From: Aquila chrysaetos chrysaetos
Taxonomy: Eukaryota; Chordata; Aves; Accipitriformes; Accipitridae
Assembly: GCF_900496995.4 (NCBI RefSeq)
Contig: NC_044008.1
Location: 8,937,276 to 9,001,275, forward strand
Length of the DNA stretch: 64,000 nucleotides
Direction of reading: 5' to 3'
Position numbers and translations under genes: made by a program. A model generated the notes under the pieces. That model was not told where the DNA came from. It saw only the letters and a list, made by a program, of their open reading frames with translations, and did no database searches. How positions within the stretch are numbered: position 1 is the stretch's first letter; the number at the start of each line of letters is the position of its first letter. Positions 51,168 to 59,760 of this stretch are shown piece by piece.

Positions 51168-51748
51168 TGTTATGGTTTAACCCCAGCCAGCAACTAAGGA
51201 CCACGCAGCTGCTCACTCACTTCCCCCCCCCTCAGTGGGATGGGGGAGAAAATTGGGAAAAGAAGTACAATTCGTGCGTTGAGATAAGAACGGTTTAATA
51301 GAACAGAAAAGAAGAAACTAATAATGATAATGATAACAATAATAAAATTACAATAGTAATAATAAAAGGATTGGAATATACAGATGATTCACAGTGCAAT
51401 TGCTCACCACCCGCTGATCGACGCCCAGTTAGTCCCCGAGCAGTGATCCCCCGCCTCCACTCCCCCCAGTTTATATACTGGGCATGACGTCACATGGTAT
51501 GGAATACCTCTTTGGCCACTTTGGGTCAGCTGCTCTGGCTGTGTCCCCTCCCAACTTCTTGTGCACTTCCAGCCTTCTTGCTGTCTGGGCATGAGAAGCT
51601 GAAAAATCCTTGACTTTAGACTAAACACTACTGAGCAACAACTGAAAACATCAGTGTTATCAACATTCTTCACACACCGAACTCAAAAACACAGCACTGT
51701 ACCAGCTACTAGGAAGACAATTAACTCTATCCCAGTTGAAACCACACA
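51168..51748 (-). mobile_element. Solo LTR with exact 5-bp target duplication
   Basis: About 581 bp. The minus strand runs from TGTGTGGTTTCAACTGGG to ...GGTTAAACCATAACA. It is flanked on both sides by CCATT (51163-51167 and 51749-51753), an exact 5-bp duplication that fixes the boundaries. No internal retroviral sequence, so it is a solo LTR. It belongs to the same family as 57518-58123 in opposite orientation. The family resembles the bird TguLTR5-type (name from memory). A 5-bp duplication is what ERVL-like elements usually make. The 89-codon frame inside is an LTR translation. Confidence 0.93.
51470..51492 (-). promoter_or_regulatory. LTR promoter: intact CRE and TATA box
   Basis: Minus strand TGACGTCA (51485-51492), 7-nt spacer TGCCCAG, then TATATAAA (51470-51477). 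TGACGTCA is the perfect cAMP response element bound by CREB/ATF proteins. Both CpG-containing CRE and TATA box are intact here, unlike in most sibling copies. Confidence 0.7.
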
Positions 51749-51753
51749 CCATT

Positions 51754-52799
51754 AAATTGTTTCTCTTGGAATATATATATGCAATATTTTCTCATCCTAG
51801 AAGCACAAATATTGAAGGTAATACCAAGAACAACATTTTTCAGTTTCTTCATATTCAGTAAGATGTCAGTAATTGTTCTAAAATGAGGTTAAGAGGGAAT
51901 AAAATATCCATTTTCTTTCCCTCTCAAAAAGAAACATTCTTACTAGAATGAAATGCTAGTGCTTCCATTTTGAGTTTCTTCATCACCTGACTTATAATTA
52001 ACTTAAAGATTATCTCAGATATAATTACATGATAGCAGAGAATGAGCATAATAAATGAGAAAGCTTTGCTAATCTTACTTTGTCTTCCTGCTACTCCAAT
52101 GTTCACGTTAAAAAAAAAAAGCACCTAAAAAGTTCTCAGTTACATTTGTTTGACCTTAAGCTAATCAGCACATGGGATATCTTCATGCCAAAATCTTATT
52201 CCCTTCTTGAAAATCTTTACTAATTACTTTCTTAACGGAGTTCATACACATAAAAAAAAATAGCCTGTAGACAAAGGAAGGTGGATTCTAATTGAACAGC
52301 TCCATGAAGGGAGTCATGAGGATACGGTTGATGTTTGGAGATATGGTTATAAGATTTGTATTTTAAAAAAAGGGGAAACAAAAAGATGGTGCTTCGTTTT
52401 GGAGCAATGTCTAGTAGAAGCCATTATTTTGTGTCGATTCTCTGGTCACTAATAGAAAGTCAGAAATTTTCACTGAAGATTTCTGTGACAGCATGGGGAA
52501 TCTGGAGATGCTCTCTGGCATCGCCTGTACTAACTTGCCTCCAATACGAAAAACTCCTTCAGCATGAGAAAAAAAAAAATATTATCATCATATCCACTTT
52601 ACTCGCATCACTGACAAACCATAATCTTCCCCATCTTAAAGCTAGTGACTCTGCCAGTCCTTTGTACTAATATTGAGAAACTCATCAAAAATAGTTATAA
52701 TATTTCTTCTAATTTCCTATTTAAATATAATTAAGGTAAGATTATACATAATCACTGCTGTGCTAAAATAGTATTTTTAGTTAAAATGATCCTTTTTTT
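51754..52799. other. Unique non-coding DNA
   Basis: AT-rich. A 104-codon plus frame at 52356-52670 is unassigned and contains A-run translation. Nothing else recognised. Confidence 0.55.
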
Positions 52800-53165
52800 T
52801 CCCCAGAATTGTGCACTACATTCTCGTTGAATGCTCTCTAGGAAGGCTGGAATTATCTCGTCTGAGATGTCTCAGGATCACATATGTCATATTTAAGGAT
52901 GCACCACACTGGTGGCCCATAGTCAACCTGTTTCCAGCTGATACACTGATTACTTTCACCCTCACTGTTATTTCCAGCTTATAAACACAAAGTTGAAATC
53001 AGGTTTTTGTGTAAGCCTAAATGCATAACCTTGCATTTTGCTTTGTTACATCTCATCCCATTCCCACTGTTCAGCTTTCAATGTCATTGCATTCTCCTTG
53101 TACGATATCCTAACAGCTGACTGGTGCCAAGAGTGAATATCAAAATGTCACTAATAATGTTGCTA
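52800..53165 (-). mobile_element. Degraded CR1 relic
   Basis: The plus strand carries 'taaatgcataaccttgcattttgctttgttaca', then 'cccactgttcagctttcaatgtcattgcattctcc' and 'ctgactggtgccaagagtgaat', which line up with the antisense of CR1 ORF2 end and 3' region in the usual order. Strongly diverged. Confidence 0.55.
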
Positions 53166-54165
53166 TAAAGATTATTTTTTTATGGACAAGTGTTGCAAAT
53201 CACATAATCAAACCTTAAGGACTGCTTTTCACCTTCTTGACTAGGCAGAGTAGTAGAGGGTCTATTAGCAGGAGCTTCACACAACTCATGCCAGAAAGGC
53301 AGACCTCCTTTTCTCTTTGAAATGGTAAGTTTATGGAGACCAGACTGAACTTGCAAGAATGCTGTTCTCCACACAGATTTCCAAAATACAGTTATGTATG
53401 AAGCATACATTCGCAGACTCTTGTCCTATTCTTTCTGGTAAGCTCACAATAGCCTGCATATACATATTTCAGGATGCCAGAGATTTTGATATGTGGCTCC
53501 ATCTCTCATTTCTGTGTTTCTAAATATAAACCAGATAAACTTGTAAGTGGTTGAAGGTCATAAAATATTTTTGGACCGGAAATAAATGCTCGTTTTGTCT
53601 CTCCTATTCTAATCCAAACCTCTTTTCCATAAAGCTGGTACTCCTACAGTTACAGTTACAGAGAGATGGAGAACCATCATCCCTTTTCCAAGCAATGTTT
53701 ATGAGTAAAGGTTAATTCCTGCATACTGACATAGGTAGAAGCACTGGACTCAATAATCTACTTTTCTACCTGTATGTACAGAACATTTAAGAAAATTGCC
53801 TATACAAAGAAGTTGCCAATCTGTTTCATCAGCTGGCAATGGCAATATTTAAGGTTTAGTCTAACTTAAGCTCTGAATCTTCTTCAGGTAATATTAAGAA
53901 AGCACAAAAGAAAAGCAACTTTGTCTTCATGTAACAAGATACAGTTGAATAATCTGGTTCTCCAGGTGAATAGGATATGAGACTGGGAATATATCAACAA
54001 CAGTACTTAGAAACTGGCATCTATTTATTTAAGGCAATTATCTAATTATAAGGATGAACTGTGGACAGGAGATCAGAAATGGCAATAAAACAGTCACTGT
54101 CTGGAAACTGAAATGCGTACAAGAAAATTGTAGAGATGAAACAACATGTGAAAGAGAACAAGTTT
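53166..54165. other. Unique non-coding DNA
   Basis: No gene or repeat recognised between the CR1 relic and the provirus. Frames are short. Confidence 0.55.
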
Positions 54166-54170
54166 GCATG

Positions 54171-54747
54171 TGTATTGGGTCTGGTTGAGATGGAGTTAAT
54201 TCTCCCCAGAGCAGACCTCGTAGAGCTGTGCTCTGCATTGGTAGCTAGAAAGGTGTTGATAACACCCCAGTGTTTTGGCTACTGCTGAGCAGTGCTGGCA
54301 TACCGTCAAGGCTGTCTCTCCAACATTTTCGCCCCCCTCACCAGCAGGCTGGGGCAGGGCAAGATCTTGGGAGGCGACATAGCCAGGACAGCTGACCCAA
54401 ACTGACCAAACAGATATTCCATGCCATATGACGTCAGCTCAGCTATAAAAGCTAAGTACAGGGAGATGGAAGGGAGGCATTTTCATCTTCTGGAGCAACC
54501 ACTACGTGTACTGAAGCCCTGCTTCCCAGGAAGTGGCCAGACATTGCCTGCTCATGAGAAGTAGAGAATAACATCATTTGTTTTCCTTTGCTTTCGTGCG
54601 TGACCTTTGCTTTCACTTTACTAAACTGTCCTTATCTTGACCCACGAGCCTTTTGTTATGTTTTCTCTCCCCTGTCCAGCTGAGGAGGGGGAGTGATAGA
54701 GCGGCTTTGGGGGGCACCTCGCGTCCAGCTAGGCTCAACCTACCACA
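54171..54747 (+). repeat. 5' LTR, complete
   Basis: From TGTATTGGGTCTGG to ...CAACCTACCACA. It shares layout with the other LTRs here (start, pyrimidine-rich middle, CRE-TATA block, CTAAACTGTCCTTATC segment, GAGGGGGAG near the end) but is a separate subfamily. The bases at 54496-54747 are repeated at 57054-57305. Confidence 0.88.
54429..54450 (+). promoter_or_regulatory. LTR promoter: intact CRE and TATA box
   Basis: TGACGTCA (54429-54436), a 7-nt spacer, then TATAAAA (54444-54450). Transcription would start about 25-30 bases farther on, near 54475. The retained 3' LTR part begins at the equivalent of 54496, so it lacks this whole block. Confidence 0.7.
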
Positions 54748-54755
54748 GTCCTTTT

Positions 54756-54773
54756 TGGTGCCCAACGTGGGGC
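54756..54773 (+). promoter_or_regulatory. Primer binding site, tRNA-Lys type
   Basis: TGGTGCCCAACGTGGGGC, 8 nt after the LTR end. Matches the tRNA-Lys1,2 3' end complement (recalled) at 17 of 18 positions; the one change is C to T in a CpG. The spacer GTCCTTTT has the same length as in the 8.5-kb provirus. Confidence 0.8.
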
Positions 54774-55168
54774 TCGACAATGGCAGTTTTGCATTAAGCA
54801 TGCTATAGCTATTTAGTAAGTGGCAAGCTCCTGTGCAGGTCACGGAGTTTGTAAGCTGTTTGCTTATCTCTATTTTGCTGAGCTTGGGAACATGGTAATA
54901 CAAATAATGGCTCTGTGCTTTGCCCTGGCACTGATGGCTTTGCTGTGCTGTGGGAGCTATCTTGTGGAGGAGATGAGGGAATACATCTCCCTCTCCCTAC
55001 CTGGCACTGATGTGAATAGTTTTATTATGCAGGCTCCTGAGGTCCTTGTTCACCCTATGTGAGCTGTTCAATACTTATAATTAATACTGGTGGTATATTT
55101 TGGGTATTGTGGAATCTGGTCTCGTCCTGGTACAAGAGAAGACAAGTTTTGGGTGAGACAATACTGAA
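54774..55168 (+). other. Proviral leader region
   Basis: Untranslated leader between the primer site and the gag-like remnant. It includes an 80-codon frame (54820-55062) with a hydrophobic middle (IMALCFALALMALLCC); I do not recognise it and would not call it a gene. Confidence 0.5.
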
Positions 55169-55351
55169 ATGTGCCCTCAAGCACACCCTGGGTGGCAGGG
55201 TGCATGGGAGGATTTGGGCAGATTCCTAGGACGGTTATCACCTCCCATAACCTGGGACTTTACACCTGAACAGGCAAGCAACCCTGGCAAGCTGACGCAC
55301 CACCTGATAGAGGGGTGCCTTGCCTACCCCAATGAAAACCAACAACTTCCC
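55169..55351 (+). pseudogene. Gag-like remnant, cut by the tubulin segment
   Basis: About 60 codons in the frame that begins at Met 55169, containing a WDFTPEQ...[13 protein letters not shown] phrase. Position after the leader and the Trp/Pro/Glu pattern suggest the matrix-like start of an ERVL-type gag, but no hallmark domain (capsid major homology region, zinc knuckle) is present, so this is inference. The frame stays open into the antisense tubulin sequence until TGA at 55739, making a 190-codon chimeric frame in which about 130 codons are antisense tubulin read in the wrong direction. The same frame (frame 2) is used by pol downstream. Confidence 0.45.
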
Positions 55352-55906
55352 TTCATCCTCCATGCCCTCTCCCACGTACCAGTGCACAAAGTCTCGCTTG
55401 GCATACATCAGCTCAAACTTGTGGTCCAGGCAGGCCTACACCTCCGCAATGGCTGTGGTGTTGCTCGGCACGCAGACGGCCCGCTGAACCTTGGCCAGGT
55501 CTCCCCCAGGCACCACCGTGGGAGGCTGGTAGTTGATACCCACCTTGAAGCCTGTGGGGCACCAGTCCACAAACTGGATCGACCAGCGTGTTTTAATGGC
55601 TGCAATGGCCGCGTTCACTTCCTTGGGCACCACGTCACCCTGGTACAGCAGGCAGCATGCCATGTCCTTGCCACGGCGCGGGTCACATTTCACCATCTGG
55701 TTGGAGAACTCAAAGCGAGCATTGGTGATCTCTGGCACTGACAGCTGCTCACGGTAAGCGTTCTCTGCCGAGACGATGGGTGCACTGGTGGTGAGTGGGA
55801 AGTGTATCCGTGGGTAGGGCACCACGTTGGTCTGAAACTCAGTCAGGTCAACATTCAGAGCACCATCAAATCTCAAGGAGGCAGTGATGGAGGAAACTAT
55901 CTGCCC
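55352..55906 (-). pseudogene. Alpha-tubulin fragment, antisense inside the provirus
   Basis: The minus strand encodes about 185 residues of alpha-tubulin, roughly residues 231 to 415 of the 451-residue protein, covering the intermediate domain and start of the C-terminal helices. Diagnostic stretches: [78 protein letters not shown], and after the stop [20 protein letters not shown]. One in-frame TAG (plus 55436-55438) replaces the Trp near residue 388; otherwise the frame is open, with scattered substitutions (for example KTRWSIQ where KTKRSIQ or KTKRTIQ is usual). The AAIKT..SIQ and PKEVN spellings lean toward a TUBA4-like or divergent paralog. Both ends are abrupt and internal to the coding sequence, with no poly-A and no own target duplication. 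Vertebrate alpha-tubulin genes encode this region in one large last exon, so the lack of introns proves nothing about an RNA origin. Confidence 0.93.
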
Positions 55907-57053
55907 CAGGGGCGGAAGCACAGCCCTACCATTTGTCACGGACTAATCCAAACTGCACCGGAACAGGGCAATGCCCCTGAACATTTGCAATACATAAATG
56001 ACATCATCGTGTGGGGCAACAAGGCAGAAGAAGTGTTTGAGAAGGGAAAAAGAGTAATTCAGATTCTTCTGAAAGCTGGCTTCTCCATAAAGAAAAGCAA
56101 GGTCGAGGGACCTGCACAGGAGATTCAGTTTTTGGGAATAAAATGGCAGGGTGGGCGCCATCATATGCCTATGGATGTGGTTAACAAGATAGCAACTATG
56201 TCTCCACCAGCTAACAAGAAGGAAACACAAGCTTTCCTAGGCCTTGTGGGGTTCTGGAGAAGGCATATTCCAGGTTATAGTCAGCTTGTGAGCCCTCTGT
56301 ATTGAGAAACCTGAAAAAAGAACTATTTTGAATGGGGTCCTGAACAACAACAAGCCTTTGAGCATATCAGACAGGAAATAGCTCGTGCAGTAGCTCTTGG
56401 GCCTGTCCGGACAGGACCAGATGTACAAAATGTGCTCTACACTGCAGCTGGGGAGCATGGTCTCACCTGGAACCTCTGGCAGAAAACACCAGGAGAAACC
56501 TGAGGTTGACCATTAGGGTTTTGGAGCCGGGGGTACCGAAGATCAGAAGCCCACTACACCCTGACTGAAAAAGAGATACTAGCAGCATATGAGTGGTTTC
56601 AAAACACTTCAGAAGTTGTTGATACAGAAGCATATCTCCTCTTGGCACCACAATTGCCCGTGCTACACTGGATATTCAAAGGAAATATCCCCTCTGCACA
56701 TCATGCAACCAGCACTACATAGAGTAAGTGGATAGCATTGATCACACAATGAGCTCGACTGGGGAAATCCAACCTCCCAGGAACCCTGGAAGAGATCATG
56801 GACTGGCCAGAAGGCAGAGATTTTGGAGAATTACCTGAGGAGGTGGTTCATGCCCAAGAGGCACCACCATATAATGAGTTATCAGAAGACAAAAGGCGTT
56901 ATGCTTTGTATACTGATGGACCCTGTCGTGTGGTAGGGAACCATCAGAAGTGGAAAGCTGCTGTGTGGAGTCCCACACGACAAGTCATTAAGGCCACCGA
57001 AGGAAAAGGTGAGTCAAGTCAGTTTGCAGAAGTGAAAGCCATCCAACTAGCCC
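55901..57053 (+). pseudogene. ERVL-like pol remnant: RT C-terminal half to RNase H
   Basis: One reading frame (frame 2) from the LPQG motif of reverse transcriptase at the tubulin junction to RNase H. Landmarks: LPQG.KHSPT (55901-55930), the polymerase active-site region near 55991-56002, where the tetrad YxDD reads YIND (first Asp replaced by Asn), an FLG.KWQ.G segment, ETQAFLGLVGFWRRHIPGYS (thumb/connection), GPEQQQAFE, the connection region, and RNase H with YTDG (about 56908) and FAEVKA (about 57022). There are six in-frame stops (56303, 56312, 56501, 56507, 56720, 56750) but no frameshift. Several stops sit where an Arg CGA codon is plausible, as expected from CpG decay. Integrase is absent; sequence jumps into the 3' LTR at 57054. 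It is non-functional. Confidence 0.88.
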
Positions 57054-57305
57054 CAACCACCACACGTACTGAAGCCCTGCTTCCCAGGAAATGGCCAGAC
57101 ATCGCCTGCTCATGAGAAGTAGAGAACAACATCATTTGTTTTCCTTTGCTTTCACACGTGACCTTTGCTTTCACTTTACTAAACTGTCCTTATCTTGACC
57201 CACGAGCCTTTTGTTATGTTTTCTCTCCCCTGTCCAGCTGAGGAGGGGGAGTGATAGAGCGGCTTTGGGGGGCACCTGGTGTCCAGCCAGGGTCAACCCA
57301 GTGCA
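57054..57305 (+). repeat. 3' LTR remnant lacking U3
   Basis: Aligns without gaps to 54496-54747 (252 bp each), with about 17 differences concentrated in transitions and in the last 30 bases. It begins just after the expected transcription start, at a shared CAACCA, so it is R-U5 without promoter. Target duplication GCATG follows directly. Confidence 0.88.
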
Positions 57306-57310
57306 GCATG

Positions 57311-57512
57311 ACAGGCACAGATGTTATTTCATCTGCCTGTGCAGTCAGCAGCTTTTTCTTAAACTCCTGGTGTGCAGAGCAATTCTTATCAGAAAACATC
57401 AAACGTTTTTCTAAATAATAATCAGTTAAGCTACTTGACACATCTGGGAAGTAAGTGGTATTATTGTTACTTTCTATATATGGCAACTAAGTTAGAGAGA
57501 CCTGTAATGGAT
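57311..57512. other. Short unique spacer between two LTR elements
   Basis: About 200 bases of unassigned sequence separating the tubulin-bearing provirus from the next solo LTR. Confidence 0.6.
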
Positions 57513-57517
57513 GGGAG

Positions 57518-58123
57518 TGTCCTGGTTTCAGGCGGGATAGAGTTAATTGTCTTCCTAGTAGCTGGTACACTGCTACATTTTTGAGTTCAGTATGAGAAGA
57601 ATGTTGATAACACTGATGTGTTCAGTTGTTGCTAAGTAATGTTTAGTCTAAAGTCAAGGATTTTTCAGCTTCTCATGCCCAGCCAGCAAGAAGGCTGGAG
57701 GGGCACAAGAAGTTGGGAGGGGACACAGCCAGAGCAGCTGACCCAAACTGGCCAAAGGAGTATTCCATACCATGTGACATCATGCCCAGTATATAAACTG
57801 GGAGGAGTGGAGGCGGGGGGATCACTGCTCGGGAACTAACTGGGCGTCGATCAGCGGGTGGTGAGCAATTGCATTGTGCATCATTTGTATATTCCAATCC
57901 TTTTATTATTACTATTGTAATTTTATTATTACTATTGTAATTTTATTATTGTTATCATTATTATTATTAGTTTCTTCTTTTCTGTTCTATTAAACCATTC
58001 TTATCTCAACCCACGAGTTTTACTTCTTTTCTCAGTTTTCTTCCGCATCCCACTGGGGGGGGCAGGGGGAGTGAGTGAGCAGCTGCATGGTGCTTAGTTG
58101 CTGGGTGGGATTAAACCACGACA
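57518..58123 (+). mobile_element. Solo LTR, same family as 51168-51748
   Basis: About 606 bp from TGTCCTGGTTTCAGGCGGG to ...TTAAACCACGACA. It closely matches the 51168 copy in opposite orientation. It is longer partly because TTTTATTATTACTATTGTAA is tandemly duplicated (57901-57940). Flanks GGGAG (57513-57517) and GAAAG (58124-58128) agree at only 3 of 5 bases, so the target duplication has decayed or the boundary event was atypical. No internal sequence. The 66- and 74-codon frames inside are LTR translations. Confidence 0.92.
57775..57797 (+). promoter_or_regulatory. LTR promoter: decayed CRE and TATA box
   Basis: TGACATCA (57775-57782), the CRE with its central CpG lost, a 7-nt spacer TGCCCAG, then TATATAAA (57790-57797). 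Confidence 0.65.
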
Positions 58124-58128
58124 GAAAG

Positions 58129-58889
58129 TAATGCATTCATTAAACTATGGTCCATTCTTTGGGTCACCTTTTCTCATAATGAAGGCTGAAAATGAAGGAT
58201 GGAGGGTTTTCCCATTAGGAATAAATCTGAAATAGTGACAAATCAATGATGAAAGTCTGTTCCATGGTCAGGTCTTCTGTTGGATTCTGAAGGAGGACGG
58301 TAGGTGAGATGGTGGGTACCAATTTGAGGTGGTAGGTAGAATTAAGCTAATTGTCTAGACTTTTTCTTACCACCGCTGGAGGAAACAAGACATTTGAAAA
58401 ACACAGTTAATCTCATCCTAAAGCAGGTTTCTAAATTGATCAGATGAATCATGCATTATTTTGCATATTTCCTTTTATGGACTACAAAAGGTAGCCAGGG
58501 TGATAAACTCAGATATAAACATCGAAGTTGCCGCAAGCTAAAATTAGTGAGCTGAAACACACCCATGAAGACTAACCTACTCTCAAAGTCCTAGAAATGC
58601 CCTATTTAAAACAAAACCAAAATCAAATCAATGTTTATTTCTACTCTGAATTTATTGTTATGGTATAAAACAAAGATACCCACATCCTTTCAATATATTT
58701 GAAGCATTTAAAAAATACATACTGTGAGTGCAATTTAATATGCTCACCATCAGTGGACTAGTGAGTTCAAATTTCTTTTTCAGGTTTCAACAGTTTTCTC
58801 ACCTTTACCACCCCTACAACATTTCTGTTTATTTTAAAATACCATTGCTTCTATCTTCAAATATCAAAAAACCATGGAAACATAAATCT
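58129..58889. other. Unique non-coding DNA
   Basis: No gene or repeat recognised. No reading frame worth noting. Confidence 0.55.
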
Positions 58890-59760
58890 TGACAGGATCT
58901 CAAGAGAACTTGTCTTAATCTGTCCCCTAGATATGAGACAAGATGGGTATGTCTTAACCATTTCTGTCAGATGCTTTTCTGAAAACATTTTCTTAAAAAT
59001 TTCCAGTGGGGTGGATTTTACAGCTTCCTTGGATAACCTGTTCCAGTGCTTTACTCCCTTGTAATCTGAATGAGTTTCTTATTACGTTTTTGCAAATTAA
59101 ACTAATTTCTTTTTCCTTTATCCCCTGTGGATGTAGAAAGCAATTAATCATCACCTTTTTTATAACACCATTTTACACATGGAAGATAGCCATCCTGTCT
59201 CAGTCTCTGTCTTCCCTTCTGCAGACAAAAGGAATCCAATTTTTTCAATCTTTCCCTGTAAGTCATGTCTTATAAACTTTTTTTCTCTTATTGTTTCTCC
59301 TTCAAACTTTTGGGGCTATGTATATCTTGCACTATAGTGCTTAAAATTATACATAGCTCACTGGAACGGTGGTAGGTGAACTTTAATCATTATTTCCGTA
59401 TCTTACCTCTCACATGGTCTTAATGAATCAGAATGAGATTCACCAGTTCTGAATTATCATCTCTCTGTTGACTTTCATTCTTCTCAGAATGTACTATCAT
59501 TCCCAGGTCTCTCTTGGCACATTGCTGCCTTGTGAACTATTCCTCATTTTGTAGTTACACATATGATTTCTTCTTCTGGGGTGCAGTGCCTTTTACTTCG
59601 CATTATTGAATTTCATCTTGTTGGATTTCATCTTATTTCCCCAGTTTCTCAAGATCATTTTGAATTTTAATGCTGCCTTGTAGGTTTCTTGTGACCTCCC
59701 TCCTGGCCCTGCTTGAATTCATCAGTGCTTCACAGATTAGAAAAGAAACTGATAATATTA
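58890..59760 (-). mobile_element. Ancient CR1 relic, 3' part
   Basis: The plus strand shows CR1 antisense landmarks in order: 'cagcttccttggataacctgttccagtgctttact', 'gagtttcttattacgtttttgcaaattaaactaatttct', 'ctgcagacaaaaggaatccaattttttcaatctttccctgtaagtcatg', 'gaatttcatcttgttggatttcatcttatttccccagtttctcaagatc' and 'cctccctcctggccctgcttgaattcat'. Diverged, with no coding frame. Confidence 0.7.

Larger units (their letters stand above)
54171..57305 (+). mobile_element. ERVL-like provirus carrying antisense alpha-tubulin
   Basis: A 3135-bp retroviral insertion with exact 5-bp target duplication GCATG (54166-54170 and 57306-57310). Order: 577-bp 5' LTR, Lys-type primer binding site, leader, gag-like remnant, about 555 bp of alpha-tubulin sequence in antisense, pol from inside the RT LPQG motif through RNase H, then a 252-bp 3' LTR remnant. 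Most of gag, protease, the RT N-terminus, integrase, any env, the polypurine tract and the 3' U3 are missing. Equivalent parts of the two LTRs differ at about 17 of 252 positions by eye, so the insertion is not recent. Class is inferred from the duplication length and pol type (ERVL-like); the Lys-type primer site is more familiar from betaretrovirus-like elements, so the class label is not certain. It is defective in several ways and encodes no full viral protein. Confidence 0.88.

Noticed and set aside
55352..55906. A functional alpha-tubulin gene
   Set aside because: Both termini are missing, an in-frame TAG is present, and it lies antisense inside a provirus.
55802..56305. A 167-codon plus frame as a separate gene
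   Set aside because: Its first about 33 codons are antisense tubulin sequence and the rest is the pol remnant; it is a chance start codon in a chimera, covered by the pol entry.
57513..58128. A clear target duplication for the solo LTR at 57518
   Set aside because: GGGAG and GAAAG agree at only 3 of 5 positions, which is not convincing.
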